A DNA stretch of 64,000 bases from Corynebacterium diphtheriae (GTDB taxonomy: Bacteria > Actinomycetota > Actinomycetes > Mycobacteriales > Mycobacteriaceae), in NCBI RefSeq assembly GCF_001457455.1, contig NZ_LN831026.1, forward strand, positions 1,488,001 through 1,552,000. Direction: 5' to 3'. The position numbers and the translations under genes are program-made. Under the pieces are notes generated by a model. That model was not told where the DNA came from. It saw only the letters and a list, made by a program, of their open reading frames with translations, and made no database searches. Within the stretch, counting starts at the first letter, position 1. Every line of letters starts with the position of its first letter. Shown piece by piece: positions 29,559 through 39,392 of the stretch.

Positions 29559-30773
29559 CTACCCCAAAAGCCGGATGGGATTAACAACGTCCGCCACAAT
29601 CACCAATGCACCAACGGCAAGAAGTAGACCCGCAACCGCAAAGGTCAATGGCATAAGTTTTGTGTAGTCCGCTGGACCGGCTGGTTGCAAGCCACGGCGC
29701 TTACGGAAGGCGTCGCGAAGCTTCTCATAAATCACAACGGCTATATGTCCACCATCAAGAGGCGGAAGCGGAATCAGGTTAAACAATGCTAGGAAGAAGT
29801 TCAGACTAGCGAGCATCATGAAAAATGAAGACCAATAAGAATGCTGAACTAGTTCTCCTCCAACTCGCGATGCACCAACAACGCTCATTGGGCTGTTGTG
29901 ATCACGCTCGCCACCAACAATCGCGGCAGCAACACCAGGTAGCTTTGCCGGAAATTGTGCGAGTCCTTCAACAGTCGCACCGACCATATGCGCTGAAAAT
30001 ACCGCAGCACCTGATACCGCAGTCACAGGGTTGTACTGAATCACCGTGTTCTTCAACGGTGCACTGCTCACGCCTATGGCACCTGCTACCAGATCGTCAC
30101 CATTCGTCGATAAGCGGTGAACTTCTTGAACATGAATAACAACGTCGCGGCGCACCCCATCGCGATCAATGGTGAAAGTCAAATCCTGGTTTGGTTTATC
30201 AAAAACATAGGAGCGGACAGCTGCGAAACTATCAACATTCTTGTGATCGATCGCCACGATAACGTCGCCTGTTTGAATTCCCGCCCGTGCTGCGGGTCCT
30301 TGCCCCTCACACGGGGAAAGCGTGGTCGCATCGAGCTGTTTACTCGGCACACAGGCAACTTCACCCACTACTGGCGTTGTATCCACCTTCAAATTAGGCA
30401 ATCCCACAACACAAGCCACAAAATACAGCGTGACAAAGCCAACCAAGATGTTCATCAAAATGCCGCCAAGAAGCACAATGATGCGCTGCCACCACGGCTT
30501 ATGCATCATCGCATGAGGAGCCTCTTCGGGCGTTACCTGATCCTGGTTTGTCATTCCGGCAATATCGCAAAACCCGCCGAGAGGAAACGCTTTAAATCCG
30601 TATTCCGTATTCCCTCGCCGATACGAAGCGATTGTTGGGCCAAACCCAATAAAAAATCGACGAACTCGCATCCCAAAAGCACGGGCAGCCATAAAATGGC
30701 CCCATTCATGCAGAGCAATAGTGATGGCAATGCCAGTCGCAAATCAAACAACGCCAAGTAAATATGAGGCCAC
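29559..30773 (-). pseudogene. rip1: Site-2 intramembrane zinc metalloprotease (Rip1/RseP family) with in-frame TGA at codon 10
   Basis: Site-2 proteases cleave anti-sigma factors and other membrane proteins within the membrane. Reading from GTG 30773 gives MASYLLGVV, then TGA at 30744-30746, then FATGIAITIALHEWGHF and the rest of the protein, 404 codons in all, which equals the usual Rip1 length. The zinc motif HEWGH is codons 22-26. The first ATG after the stop (30692, codon 28) would lose it. The rest is intact: GFGPTIASYRRGNTEYGFKA, a PDZ domain around 100-220 and the second zinc-ligand motif LIPLPPLDGGH. A Leu codon TTA changed to TGA would explain it. Unless there is readthrough or initiation at a rare codon such as ATT or CTG, the protease should be inactive; a sequencing error is also possible. 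Confidence 0.75.
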
Positions 30774-30817
30774 GGGTGCACAAACTCCTTGCAGGGTACC
30801 TACAACAACGCAACTAA

Positions 30818-31981
30818 TCAGCGAGAAAGCTTATCGACGAGCGCGTCTGCTCGTCTACGCGACTCACTTTCGTGCGCAATAATTTCTTCGACCGATGAGG
30901 CTACACCAGCAAACTGTGAAGATCCTGCCACCACTTCGCCGACAATATCGACAATCTGCGGGAACCTAATGCGCCCACGAAGAAACGCAGCGGCCGCCTG
31001 CTCGTTTGCCGCGTTATACACTGCTGGATACGTTCCCTGTTTCAAAGCCACCTCGCGCGCTAACTCAACTGCGGAGAAAGCCTCATTATCTACTGGCATG
31101 AAATCCCACGTACTTGCTTGAGAGAAATCCAAAGCCGGTTGCGCCTCTGGAACTCGGTGAGGCCATGCCAAGGCATGAGAAATTGACAGCAACATGGATG
31201 GTGGCGATGCTTGAGCAATTGTTGCACCATCACAAAACGTGACCATCGAATGAACAATCGACTGCGGATGAACAGTCACCTCAATACGGTCAGCTGGGAT
31301 GTCAAAGAGCAAAGTTGCCTCAATTAACTCCAATCCTTTATTTATCAAAGTAGCCGAATTCAATGTATTCATCTGCCCCATCGACCACGTTGGATGTGCC
31401 GCAGCTTGCTCAGGAGTAACATCCCACATCTCCTCCCGTGTCCAGCCGCGGAATGGGCCACCTGAAGCAGTCAGAACCAACTTTGACACTTCCGATGATG
31501 CCCCTGATCGCAAACACTGCGCCATCGCAGAATGCTCGGAATCCACAGGCACGATCTGCCCCGGGGCTGCCTGAGATGTAACAAACGTACCACCGGCAAC
31601 CAACGATTCCTTATTAGCTAAGGCCAGAACTTCACCTAGTTGAATCGTAGCCAAGGTGGCCCGTAGCCCCATGGAACCCACAAGGCCATTAAGTACCGTA
31701 TCCGCTGGCACCGACTCAACGAGGTCGGTAGCGGCATCAGTTCCACTTAATACCGCTGCCCCAAGTGCACGACTGACTTGAGTTGCCGATTTCTCATTGG
31801 CCACAGCAACATGGTCTGCCGCCAAACCCAGCATCTGGGCTTGCTGGATAATTAATTGTGGCTCTCGGCCACCCGCGGCAATACCTACCACCTCAAATTG
31901 GTCTTGGCGCGAAGCTATAACCTCAAGCGCCTGAGTGCCGATGGAACCAGTGCTGCCCAGAATCAAGATTTTCTTTCTCAC
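30818..31981 (-). CDS. dxr: 1-deoxy-D-xylulose-5-phosphate reductoisomerase
   Basis: NADPH-dependent enzyme that makes MEP from DXP, the committed step of the non-mevalonate pathway and target of fosmidomycin. The 387 residues begin with the NADPH-binding motif [20 protein letters not shown], followed by [19 protein letters not shown] near 119-137, the metal/substrate motif [14 protein letters not shown] near 144-157 and [11 protein letters not shown] near 170-180. The start is GTG 31981, with CATAAT about ten bases upstream on the minus strand, so the transcript could be nearly leaderless. It lies 44 bp upstream of rip1. Confidence 0.95.
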   Translation of the reverse strand: MRKKILILGSTGSIGTQALEVIASRQDQFEVVGIAAGGREPQLIIQQAQMLGLAADHVAVANEKSATQVSRALGAAVLSGTDAATDLVESVPADTVLNGLVGSMGLRATLATIQLGEVLALANKESLVAGGTFVTSQAAPGQIVPVDSEHSAMAQCLRSGASSEVSKLVLTASGGPFRGWTREEMWDVTPEQAAAHPTWSMGQMNTLNSATLINKGLELIEATLLFDIPADRIEVTVHPQSIVHSMVTFCDGATIAQASPPSMLLSISHALAWPHRVPEAQPALDFSQASTWDFMPVDNEAFSAVELAREVALKQGTYPAVYNAANEQAAAAFLRGRIRFPQIVDIVGEVVAGSSQFAGVASSVEEIIAHESESRRRADALVDKLSR

Positions 31982-32311
31982 CTAATCCATTATGTCCCAT
32001 GAAACAACCTGCGGGATTCTCAGCGCGTTTGTTCGTTGCTCGGACTATAGATTCCCCCCTTATGGGCGCCATCTTTAGGATGAAAGATAGGGGGAAAATG
32101 GTGAATTCACCTTGATTTACAACGCTGAATCTACTTATTTGTCAAACAACTATGCATAATCACACAGTTCAAATCGCTTTGAAACACTGAATGTGCCACA
32201 ATAAGAACCGAATCTGACGTGCATTTACTTTTCCTCACACACCATTGCTTGCGAAATAACTCACTGCAACCAGAGTGTGCGATCGGCAAAGTTATAGATA
32301 AGGAGAACAAC
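31982..32311. other. 330-bp intergenic region upstream of dxr and the DUF2631 gene
   Basis: No convincing ORF. It holds the nested palindrome at 32052-32096 and must contain divergent promoters. CATAAT at about 32155 on the plus strand is a possible -10 for the DUF2631 gene but has no clear -35. Confidence 0.5.
32052..32096. repeat. Nested inverted repeats in the dxr-DUF2631 intergenic region
   Basis: Outer arms TTCCCCC (from 32052) and GGGGGAA (32090-32096) enclose inner arms ATCTTT (32071-32076) and AAAGAT (32083-32088). A competing pairing of CCT (32058-32060) with AGG (32077-32079) around a GGCGCC centre is possible, so two structures could alternate. Function unknown; no U tract follows on either strand. 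Confidence 0.5.
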
Positions 32312-32737
32312 GTGGCTGGTTCCCACGAAATCGCCCCCGAGATCCACAACGGCGTATCCACTCTGGACGAACCTTCAGCAGCATGGGGTTGGCACAGCAT
32401 TGGCACCCGTGCAATCCAGCTTTCCGGATGGGGATCAGTAGTATTCCTTCTCGCCTACAACTTTGGTAACCACAAGGGCCACGTTGAGACAATCTTCCTC
32501 TTCGTTTTCGCCGCAGTGATCGCCTTGGGTTTGATCCTTCAGATCGTAAAGCCACAGGGTAAGCAGGTACGTACTTTGACTGCACACAACCAGCCAGTAG
32601 GTTTCAAAGAAAAAGACTGGAACTACCTCCAGGCGACCTGCACTGGCCCATACGCAGAGCTTAGCGACTCAGAGCTTCGCGCTTTGAACATCGAGCCAGA
32701 GCGTGTTCGTCACCTCCGCACTCTCCCAGAGGCTTAA
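32312..32737 (+). CDS. DUF2631 two-helix membrane protein
   Basis: Small actinobacterial membrane protein of unknown function (141 residues), resembling Rv2876. GTG 32312 is chosen because AAGGAG lies six bases upstream (GGAGAACAACGTG); the longer ATG frame has no ribosome-binding site. Two hydrophobic segments, about residues 36-52 (LSGWGSVVFLLAYNFGN) and 60-80 (ETIFLFVFAAVIALGLILQIV), form a hairpin. A soluble C-terminal tail of about 60 residues follows, with the charged KEKDWNYLQATCTGPYAELS. It has its own terminator and is convergent with rlmN. Confidence 0.85.
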   Translation: MAGSHEIAPEIHNGVSTLDEPSAAWGWHSIGTRAIQLSGWGSVVFLLAYNFGNHKGHVETIFLFVFAAVIALGLILQIVKPQGKQVRTLTAHNQPVGFKEKDWNYLQATCTGPYAELSDSELRALNIEPERVRHLRTLPEA

Positions 32738-32748
32738 ATCAAATTACT

Positions 32749-32788
32749 AAAAGCTTCCGCATCTATTCCACAGATGCGGAAGCTTTTT
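32749..32788. terminator. Bidirectional terminator between the DUF2631 gene and rlmN
   Basis: Perfect 16-bp stem AAAAGCTTCCGCATCT (32749-32764 with 32772-32787), 7-nt loop and a U5 tail on the plus strand, with U4 on the minus strand. Confidence 0.93.
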
Positions 32789-32811
32789 GCGCCCCTACAT
32801 TTTCCGAAGAG

Positions 32812-33918
32812 CTAACGCTCTTCTGCAGCAAGCTGACCACACGCAGCCGCAATTTCCTGCCCTCGAGTATCACGCACAGTACACGTCACTCCTTGCGCAA
32901 TAACACGTCGGACGAATTCCTTTTGACGATCAATGGGCGATGCGTCCCACTTCGACCCAGGTGTAGGATTAAGCGGAATAAGATTCACGTGTACCAATGG
33001 CCCAAGAGCTTTATGCAATTTCTTACCCAACATATCCGCACGCCATCCCTGATCGTTGACGTCGCGAATCAGTGCATATTCAATCGAGACGCGTCGCCCA
33101 GATCGATCAGCATAATAACGAGCCGCATCTAGAACCTCAGCAACCTCCCAGCGATTGTTCGTGGGAACCAAGGTGTTACGCAATTCATCGTCTGGTGTAT
33201 GCAGCGATACTGCCAAAGTGACCGAAAGATCCTCATCCGCAAGCGTTCGAATAGCAGGAGCCAGACCCACGGTGGATACCGTGACATTTCGTTGGGAAAT
33301 ACCAAATCCTTCCGGTACTGGTGCTGTAATTTGCCGAACTGCTGAGACGACGCGCTTGTAGTTAGCGAGAGGCTCCCCCATCCCCATAAAGACAATGTTA
33401 GACAATCGCCCGCCCTCAGCCTGCATCGTCGCTGACGCAGCACGAACCTGATCGACGATTTCGCCAGTAGACAAGTTACGATCGAGTCCCCCTTGGCCCG
33501 TGGCACAAAACGGACAAGCCATACCGCAACCAGCTTGGGAAGAAATACACAACGTTGCGCGGTGAGGATAACGCATCAGCACTGACTCTAAGAGAGTCCC
33601 ATCATGGAGTTTCCACAAAGTTTTTTGGGTTTCGCCATCATCTGCTTGAACAGCACGCACCGGTTGCATCAACTGCGGAAAAAGCGCATCTTTTACTTTT
33701 TCTCTTGCTGCCGCAGGCAAATCAGTCATAGTACTAGGATCTGCTTCAAGGCGACCATAATAATGCCGAGCAATCTGATTAGCACGGAATTTTGGCAAAC
33801 CCAGCTCTTTGAGAGCGTCGATACGCTCGTCAGCAGAAAGATCAGCAAAGTGCTTCGGGGGCATGGACCGCCGAGGCTTATCAAAATTTAGCGGAATGGG
33901 CTTCGTTGGATTCGTCAT
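32812..33918 (-). CDS. rlmN: 23S rRNA (A2503-C2)/tRNA (A37-C2) methyltransferase RlmN
   Basis: Radical-SAM enzyme methylating C2 of A2503 in 23S rRNA and A37 of some tRNAs. The radical-SAM CxxxCxxC motif is in [20 protein letters not shown], and [11 protein letters not shown] follows near residues 175-185. The methyl-carrying Cys of the family matches the C-terminal [10 protein letters not shown]. Start ATG 33918 gives 368 residues beginning [17 protein letters not shown]; the upstream in-frame start at 33966 has no ribosome-binding site either but adds non-conserved residues. It is transcribed away from the LapA-domain gene. Confidence 0.95.
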   Translation of the reverse strand: MTNPTKPIPLNFDKPRRSMPPKHFADLSADERIDALKELGLPKFRANQIARHYYGRLEADPSTMTDLPAAAREKVKDALFPQLMQPVRAVQADDGETQKTLWKLHDGTLLESVLMRYPHRATLCISSQAGCGMACPFCATGQGGLDRNLSTGEIVDQVRAASATMQAEGGRLSNIVFMGMGEPLANYKRVVSAVRQITAPVPEGFGISQRNVTVSTVGLAPAIRTLADEDLSVTLAVSLHTPDDELRNTLVPTNNRWEVAEVLDAARYYADRSGRRVSIEYALIRDVNDQGWRADMLGKKLHKALGPLVHVNLIPLNPTPGSKWDASPIDRQKEFVRRVIAQGVTCTVRDTRGQEIAAACGQLAAEER

Positions 33919-34078
33919 ATTGCTACCATCATGACACGTTACGCGCGATAATTGTGAACTGACCACTTAGTTTTGGAGTTTTCCCTTTTATAAAACGCCA
34001 TGAAACACAATGCTTGCATACCTATGTGCTCAGATCGTTATCAATTTGAGCTTGGAATAAGCTCCATCTTCGCGTTCA

Positions 34079-34471
34079 ATGGTGAGTATGCCTGATACCA
34101 CGAACAATTATGAAAGCCGTTCAGAGGTTTTCGACACCCCTCACGATCATCTGCCTGATGTGACTCAATCTGAGTACTCAGTACCGGCTGAAATCCCTCA
34201 GACTACTAAGCCTGAAGTAAAAAGCTCATTCGCAGGCGGTACGTGGTTCGCACTAATCGTAGGCGCATTGCTACTTATCGTGTTGTTGATTTTCATTCTG
34301 CAAAACCAACAAGCCGTAGAATTGAACTTCTTTACCCTTCAATTCACTGTACCGGCAGGAGTGGGCTTTCTCCTCGCTGCGATCTTTGGAGCACTCATCA
34401 TGGCAATGGTAGGTGTGGTACGAATGTTCCAGCTACGTCGACAAATTAAAAACTTACAGCGTTCGATTTAA
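34079..34471 (+). CDS. LapA-domain (DUF1049) small membrane protein
   Basis: A 130-residue protein with an acidic N-terminus of about 55 residues followed by two hydrophobic segments, FALIVGALLLIVLLIFIL-like at about 57-77 and FLLAAIFGALIMAMVGVVRM near 98-117. NQQAVELNFFTLQFTVPAGV between them is the pattern of the lipopolysaccharide-assembly LapA (DUF1049) domain. Corynebacteria have no LPS, so the role here is unknown. The start may be ATG 34079 or ATG 34088; neither has a strong ribosome-binding site. Confidence 0.82.
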   Translation: MVSMPDTTNNYESRSEVFDTPHDHLPDVTQSEYSVPAEIPQTTKPEVKSSFAGGTWFALIVGALLLIVLLIFILQNQQAVELNFFTLQFTVPAGVGFLLAAIFGALIMAMVGVVRMFQLRRQIKNLQRSI

Positions 34472-34481
34472 CCAACTTAGA

Positions 34482-34533
34482 TAAAAGCGGAACCGGCCTC
34501 CTACAGATTAGGGGCCGGTTCCGCTTTTATTTT
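34482..34533. terminator. Bidirectional terminator between the LapA-domain gene and cdsA
   Basis: A 17-bp perfect stem (34482-34498 with 34513-34529) including GCGGAACCGGCC, followed by U-rich sequence on the plus strand and U4 on the minus strand. Confidence 0.93.
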
Positions 34534-35412
34534 CTATACTGAAGAAATCACACTCAAGACTAACCATGTCACCATAGCCGATGGCAACATACCGTCAAGC
34601 CGATCCATCAGGCCACCATGGCCGGGCAAAATCGCAGACATGTCTTTGATCCCGAGCTCCCTCTTAAACTGGGATTCGACAAGATCGCCCAGTGTCGCGC
34701 AGATCACGAGTCCAAATCCGAGAACTAATCCCCACCACCATTGATGCCCTAATAAATAGGACACAGTGAGTGCTCCAACGGTCATGCCAAAGACTACAGA
34801 ACCGATAAAGCCCTCCCACGATTTCTTTGGGCTTACCGCAGGTGCCATGGGGTGCGATCCGAACATCACGCCTGCAATATAACCGCCTACGTCAGAGGCG
34901 ATAACGCACAACATGAATGTGACGATGAAGTACTTTCCGGGTGCTGTTTCTGTTTCAAACAGCGAAAGCATTGCCGCAAAACTACCAAAAAGTGGGATCC
35001 ACGTTAAAACAAAAATTGCGACGGCAGTATCTCGCAGATAGTTTTTCGGTGGCATAGAACGACCATGATGGAAAAGCCGACCAAACATCGTAGCGAGTAC
35101 AACGCCGACGAAACCAGCGACTAATCCCTTCGGACCGAATGGCCAACTAAGCCACAACATGACTTGTCCGCCAATAAGCATGACCCATCGTTGCAGAAGA
35201 TAACCGGCTTCTATTAAACGGCGCTCTACCTCCCAAGTTGCCACTGCGATTGCGATAGCCACTAATGGATACCAACCAAAGGGGATAACAAAGATAGCGA
35301 GCAATACGAGGGCGCCCAAGCCGATTCCAACGCTGATCGCGGCTTTCAGGTTTCGACCAGCCGAATTCTTCGGTTTAGGCAAGTGCTCAAAAGCCGTTGA
35401 TGAATGAGGCAT
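34534..35412 (-). CDS. cdsA: Phosphatidate cytidylyltransferase
   Basis: Integral membrane enzyme making CDP-diacylglycerol from phosphatidic acid and CTP, the precursor of phosphatidylglycerol, cardiolipin and phosphatidylinositol (and hence PIMs and lipoarabinomannan). The 292-residue protein has about eight hydrophobic segments. The family signature runs from SPKKSWEGFIGSVVFGM near residues 190-206 to KRELGIKDMSAILPGHGG and LMDRLDGMLPSA near the C-terminus. It follows frr in the same orientation, with a terminator between them. Confidence 0.95.
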   Translation of the reverse strand: MPHSSTAFEHLPKPKNSAGRNLKAAISVGIGLGALVLLAIFVIPFGWYPLVAIAIAVATWEVERRLIEAGYLLQRWVMLIGGQVMLWLSWPFGPKGLVAGFVGVVLATMFGRLFHHGRSMPPKNYLRDTAVAIFVLTWIPLFGSFAAMLSLFETETAPGKYFIVTFMLCVIASDVGGYIAGVMFGSHPMAPAVSPKKSWEGFIGSVVFGMTVGALTVSYLLGHQWWWGLVLGFGLVICATLGDLVESQFKRELGIKDMSAILPGHGGLMDRLDGMLPSAMVTWLVLSVISSV

Positions 35413-35445
35413 CGGTCGGCGCTCTCCTTGGTGTTAAGATGCGGG

Positions 35446-35485
35446 AAAAGGGGCAGATCCTGCCTGTGCAGCGTCTGCCCCAAAA
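35446..35485 (-). terminator. Terminator of frr
   Basis: Stem GGGGCAGA (35450-35457) paired with 35474-35481, flanked on the minus-strand 3' side by UUUUCC (35446-35449). Confidence 0.7.
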
Positions 35486-35535
35486 CCCAACGGATGAAGT
35501 GTGTTTCGTTGTTGCTTAGCTGAAACGAGGAGGAC

Positions 35536-36093
35536 TTAAACCTCCATCAGTTCTGCTTCCTTCTTAGCAACAACCTCATCAACCTGAGCTACATACTTAG
35601 CGGTAACTTTATCAAGCTCCTTTTCAGCAGCCTGAACTTCATCCTCGCCAGCATCGCCATCTTTTTGAATCTTCTTGAGCTGATCCATGCCTTTGCGACG
35701 AACATTGCGGATGGCGATCTTACCGTCTTCGCCCTTAGACTTTGCGAGTTTAGCCATGTCACGACGACGCTCTTCTGTCAGCTGCGGGATGGTAACACGG
35801 AGAACTTGGCCATCATTAGTTGGGTTAACTCCCAAATCCGAATTACGGATCGCGTTCTCAATTTCGTTCATCATCGACATCTCGTAAGGCTTAATCAGCA
35901 GCATACGAGCCTCTGGGACAGAAATGGTGGCCATCTGTGTAATTGGAGTTGGTACCCCGTAGTAATCGGCAATTACTCCATTAAACATTGCAGGGTTTGC
36001 ACGACCGGTACGGATATTGACCAGCTCGTCACGGGTACGTTCCACCGAAGTGTTCATGTGCTCTTCAGCTTCAAACAGGATCTCATCGATCAT
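35536..36093 (-). CDS. frr: Ribosome recycling factor
   Basis: Splits post-termination ribosomes together with EF-G. The 185-residue product from ATG 36093 (AAAGGA eight bases upstream) begins [20 protein letters not shown] and has [15 protein letters not shown] near residues 25-39 and [20 protein letters not shown] near 99-118, followed by the coiled helical domain. A longer frame from 36126 is not supported. It forms the usual pyrH-frr pair, 71 bp apart. Confidence 0.96.
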   Translation of the reverse strand: MIDEILFEAEEHMNTSVERTRDELVNIRTGRANPAMFNGVIADYYGVPTPITQMATISVPEARMLLIKPYEMSMMNEIENAIRNSDLGVNPTNDGQVLRVTIPQLTEERRRDMAKLAKSKGEDGKIAIRNVRRKGMDQLKKIQKDGDAGEDEVQAAEKELDKVTAKYVAQVDEVVAKKEAELMEV

Positions 36094-36164
36094 TATGTTG
36101 TCCTTTGCAGTTTTTAGGTAAGTCAAGGAACACTCAACAGCAGCGTTCGATCACACTTAATCTA

Positions 36165-36896
36165 TCAGGATTGAACCAAAGTACCGATTTGGTCACCCGC
36201 GACAGCACGAGCGATATTACCTTCTGTGAGAAGGTTGAACACCAAAATTGGCATTTTGTTGTCCATGCACAGGCTAAATGCTGTTGCATCCGCGACTTTT
36301 AGACCCTTTTCGATTACTTCACGAGGGGTAATCTGGTGGAACAACTGTGCATCTGGGTTAGTACGAGGATCGTCATCGTAAACTCCATCAACGGCTTTAG
36401 CCATAAGAAGAACTTCACAATCAATTTCTAGAGCACGCTGTGCTGCAGTCGTATCGGTGGAGAAATAAGGCATACCCATACCTGCACCAAAGATAACTAC
36501 GCGACCCTTTTCTAGGTGTCGCTTTGCACGAAGAGGCAAATATGGCTCAGCAACCTGGGCCATATTGATGGCGGTTTGTACACGACAATCAATGCCCTCT
36601 TGTTCAAGGAAGTCCTGCAGAGCCAAGCAGTTCATAACAGTGCCCAGCATACCCATGTAGTCTGAGCGGTTACGATCCAAACCACGCTGTTGCAGCTGCG
36701 CACCTCGGAAGAAATTACCGCCTCCGATAACTACAGCGATCTCCGCTCCGGTACGAGCAACACTGGCGATCTGTCGTGCAACATTTTGGACGACATCAGG
36801 GTCAATTCCCACTGCCCCACCGCCAAACATTTCACCGCCGAGTTTGAGCATTACTCGCTTGTAGCCAGTACGTTCGTTTTGGACACCTTCAGTCAT
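36165..36896 (-). CDS. pyrH: Uridylate kinase
   Basis: Hexameric UMP kinase of the amino-acid-kinase fold. ATG 36896 follows GAGAGGCGACACACC and gives 243 residues starting [40 protein letters not shown] is near 62-81, and [20 protein letters not shown] near 140-159 contains the conserved GT-type phosphate-binding segment. Upstream in-frame Met codons to 36974 lack ribosome-binding sites. It is followed by frr. Confidence 0.95.
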   Translation of the reverse strand: MTEGVQNERTGYKRVMLKLGGEMFGGGAVGIDPDVVQNVARQIASVARTGAEIAVVIGGGNFFRGAQLQQRGLDRNRSDYMGMLGTVMNCLALQDFLEQEGIDCRVQTAINMAQVAEPYLPLRAKRHLEKGRVVIFGAGMGMPYFSTDTTAAQRALEIDCEVLLMAKAVDGVYDDDPRTNPDAQLFHQITPREVIEKGLKVADATAFSLCMDNKMPILVFNLLTEGNIARAVAGDQIGTLVQS

Positions 36897-37057
36897 GGTG
36901 TGTCGCCTCTCCGACCTTTCGGCCATAGTGTTGCTCGCAGTAACGGTATTTTTAGTCCAACTAGAAAACCGCATAAATCGGATAATAGTCTACCGTTAAT
37001 CTGCCACCTTTGTCTTATTCACACCCCGAGCAACTAACAAGGAACGCCAAATAACCC

Positions 37058-37091
37058 AATAATGCCCGTGCACGAATGCACGGGCATTATT
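37058..37091 (-). terminator. Terminator of tsf
   Basis: A 15-bp stem (37058-37072 with 37077-37091) closed by a UUCG tetraloop on the minus strand, GCCCGTGCA-UUCG-UGCACGGGC. The U tract after it is weak (UUAUUGGGUUAUUU). Confidence 0.82.
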
Positions 37092-37117
37092 ACTAGCTAA
37101 AAGCTACAACACTGTAA

Positions 37118-37945
37118 TTAGTGCTGGCCAACCTCATAGCGAGCGAAACCGGTCAAGGTAACACCAGCTTCATCCATGACCTGCTTAACAGTCTTCTTGC
37201 TATCTGCAACGGAAGCCTGCTCAACCAAGCACACATCCTTGTAGAAGCCGTTCAGACGGCCCTCAACGATCTTCGGAATTGCCTTTTCTGGCTTGCCCTC
37301 TTCACGGGTGATCTGCTCAGCGATGGAGCGCTCCTTCTCGATGACCTCAGCAGGAACATCCTCGCGGGTCAGGTACTGAGCCTTGAGAGCAGCAACCTGC
37401 ATTGCAGCGGCGTGAGCGGCAGCCTGAGCTGCATCGCCTTCACCGGTGTAGGCAACCAAAACGCCCACTGCTGGAGGCAGGTCAGCAGAACGCTGGTGGA
37501 GGTAAACGGAGAGCTTCTCGCCTTCCAAGGTGATAGCACGACGCAGCTCGAGCTTCTCACCGATCTTTGCGGACAATTCCTGAATTGCATCAGCAGCGGT
37601 CTTGCCATCAAGATCAGCAGCAGCGAGTTCCTCAGGAGTGTTTGCCTTAACAGCTGCAGCTGCGTCAGCAACCTTCTGAGCAAATTCCTTGAACTCTGCG
37701 TTCTTTGCAACGAAGTCCGTCTCGGAGTTGATCTCAACCATGGTGTTGCCAGAAACAGCAATCAGGCCCTCGGTTGCGTTGCGCTCAGCGCGCTTTCCGA
37801 CGTCCTTTGCACCCTTGATACGAAGAACCTCAACGGCCTTGTCGAAGTCACCGTTGGTCTCTTCCAGAGCCTTCTTGCAGTCGAGCATGCCGGAGCCGGT
37901 GATTTCACGCAGCTTCTTAACGTCAGCAGCAGTGTAGTTCGCCAT
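37118..37945 (-). CDS. tsf: Elongation factor Ts
   Basis: Guanine-nucleotide exchange factor for EF-Tu. The 275-residue protein starts [20 protein letters not shown] with the UBA-like N-terminal domain, then [20 protein letters not shown] and the [10 protein letters not shown] signature near residues 82-91 that contacts EF-Tu. AAGGAGG lies 13 bases before ATG 37945; a longer frame to 38020 is not used. It is in the usual rpsB-tsf pair. Confidence 0.97.
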   Translation of the reverse strand: MANYTAADVKKLREITGSGMLDCKKALEETNGDFDKAVEVLRIKGAKDVGKRAERNATEGLIAVSGNTMVEINSETDFVAKNAEFKEFAQKVADAAAAVKANTPEELAAADLDGKTAADAIQELSAKIGEKLELRRAITLEGEKLSVYLHQRSADLPPAVGVLVAYTGEGDAAQAAAHAAAMQVAALKAQYLTREDVPAEVIEKERSIAEQITREEGKPEKAIPKIVEGRLNGFYKDVCLVEQASVADSKKTVKQVMDEAGVTLTGFARYEVGQH

Positions 37946-38138
37946 GTTGTGGGCGACCCTCCTTGTATTGGAAAAATGTAAAAAGTTTTCTCGTAGACGA
38001 GCGTAGCTAACACGTGCCAATAATGCAGCTCTTTATTGAGTATGCGAGCGTACATAACGACATACCGTGTACTTGTACTCGAAAAATTCAGTCACCATAT
38101 TCGAGCATAAAGCGACTAAAAGCTTTTACACGAGGCAA

Positions 38139-38214
38139 AAGCCCTCAAACCCGTACGCCCTGTAAGCCACATGAAGTTGTATAGCCTGCAAGTGTTCTAT
38201 GGATTTGAGGGCTT
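38139..38214 (-). terminator. Long stem-loop between rpsB and tsf, possible attenuator
   Basis: Perfect 11-bp arms AAGCCCTCAAA (38139-38149) and 38204-38214 enclose 54 bases; on the minus strand the stem is followed by UUGCC after GGGCUU. It lies 12 bases after the rpsB stop and 194 bases before tsf. It could reduce read-through from rpsB into tsf. Confidence 0.5.
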
Positions 38215-38225
38215 GTAAAAAGCTA

Positions 38226-39026
38226 TTACTTAGCCTCAGCTTCAGCTGCAACCTCTTCGGTTGCCTCAACCTTAGCCGCTACCTCGGTCTTGTTGGCATC
38301 GCCAGCTGCTTCTTTAGCAGCGGCAAGTGCACGCTCTTCGCGAGCCTTCTTGCCCTCGATAACTGCGTGAGAGATAACCTTGGTCAGAACGTCGATGGAG
38401 CGGATTGCGTCATCGTTGCCTGGAACTGGGAAGTTAACAACATCTGGATCACAGTTGGTGTCAAGAATTGCCACAACTGGGATGTTCAGCTTGTGAGCCT
38501 CGGAAACAGCGATGTGCTCCTTGTTGGTGTCTACAACCCACATAGCAGAAGGCGTCTTGGTCATGTCTGCAATACCGCCGAGGACGCGCTCCAACTTGGT
38601 GCGCTCACGGGTCAGCATGAGAACTTCCTTCTTGGTGCGACCCTCGTAACCGTTTTCTGCAGCATCCATAGCCTGGAGCTCCTTCATACGGTGAAGTCGC
38701 TTAGAAACGGTCTGGAAGTTGGTGAGCATACCGCCAAGCCAACGGTGGTTGACGTAAGGCATACCAACGCGCTCAGCCTCGTTCTTGACGGACTCCTGAG
38801 CCTGCTTCTTGGTACCGACGTACAAGATGGTGCCACCGTGTGCAACCGTCTCCTTGACGAACTCGTATGCCTCGTCAATGTAGGTCAGGGTCTGCTGAAG
38901 GTCGATGATGTAGATGCCGTTACGGTCGGTGAAGATGAAACGACGCATCTTTGGGTTCCAGCGACGGGTCTGGTGTCCGAAGTGAACACCAGCGTCGAGA
39001 AGCTCGCGCATGGTTACAACTGCCAT
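38226..39026 (-). CDS. rpsB: 30S ribosomal protein S2
   Basis: Ribosomal protein S2 (266 residues), starting [20 protein letters not shown] and containing the S2 signature [20 protein letters not shown] near residues 21-40 and [19 protein letters not shown] near 178-196. An Ala/Glu-rich C-terminal extension of about 30 residues is common in actinobacteria. GAGGGCAACTC precedes ATG 39026. Transcription probably starts near 39221 (see the promoter entry), leaving a leader of about 195 bases in which S2 could act on its own mRNA; that control is known in other bacteria and only inferred here. Confidence 0.97.
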   Translation of the reverse strand: MAVVTMRELLDAGVHFGHQTRRWNPKMRRFIFTDRNGIYIIDLQQTLTYIDEAYEFVKETVAHGGTILYVGTKKQAQESVKNEAERVGMPYVNHRWLGGMLTNFQTVSKRLHRMKELQAMDAAENGYEGRTKKEVLMLTRERTKLERVLGGIADMTKTPSAMWVVDTNKEHIAVSEAHKLNIPVVAILDTNCDPDVVNFPVPGNDDAIRSIDVLTKVISHAVIEGKKAREERALAAAKEAAGDANKTEVAAKVEATEEVAAEAEAK

Positions 39027-39227
39027 GAGTTGCCCTCTTTCTCAAGTTAAGTTTCGGTTATATATATGCAGGTTTTCCCTGCTTCCTGGCTGCCCTCGCA
39101 CATATCCAGCACTCTGAAGCTTTTTAAGGCAAAAGCCCAGAGACCATTGCTTTCAACGTTGTGTACTTAAAGCACTTCGGGACCGCGCGTAGTCAGCACA
39201 CCGCATTGGGCGCACTGCTAAAGCAGA

Positions 39228-39256
39228 AGCATATACTTTTCCGTGCAGTTTTCCAA
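39228..39256 (-). promoter_or_regulatory. Candidate promoter of rpsB
   Basis: On the minus strand TTGGAA (39251-39256), a 17-bp spacer and TATGCT (39228-39233). Confidence 0.45.
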
Positions 39257-39270
39257 ACTGAATTCTCAAT

Positions 39271-39386
39271 CTATCCACATCTACCGGCAGTCACCGCTTC
39301 ATTTAGTTCACACGAGTTTCTTTTACTCCACCAGCACCTGCGGTACCCCTTAACTGTGAATAAGTACTGAACTCAAGTTATCCACA
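39271..39386. promoter_or_regulatory. Two DnaA-box sequences in the rpsB/LytM-like intergenic region
   Basis: TTATCCACA at 39378-39386 matches the DnaA-box consensus perfectly and CTATCCACA at 39271-39279 matches 8 of 9. Both are in the same orientation. They could influence transcription of the divergent genes, or be chance matches. Confidence 0.4.
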
Positions 39387-39392
39387 TCAGGT

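Larger units (their letters stand above)
39027..39392. other. 366-bp divergent intergenic region between rpsB and the LytM-like gene
   Basis: No coding potential. It contains the rpsB promoter and leader (with a small GCAGG-GAAAA-CCTGC hairpin near 39070-39084), a near-match DnaA box CTATCCACA at 39271-39279 and a perfect DnaA box TTATCCACA at 39378-39386, six bases before the LytM-like gene start. Confidence 0.6.

Noticed and set aside
30551..30781. 76-codon minus frame starting at GTG 30781, overlapping the start of rip1
   Set aside because: AAGGAG is only three bases before this GTG, but the translation is an out-of-frame reading of rip1 with no protein-family features. The Rip1 homology is in the other frame.
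30657..30781. Selenocysteine at the rip1 TGA
   Set aside because: No SECIS-like element was recognised and homologues have Leu, not Cys, at this position; nonsense mutation is simpler.
37121..39050. Plus-strand frames of about 285 codons opposite tsf and rpsB
   Set aside because: Codon bias of highly expressed genes leaves the antisense frame open; no protein features seen.
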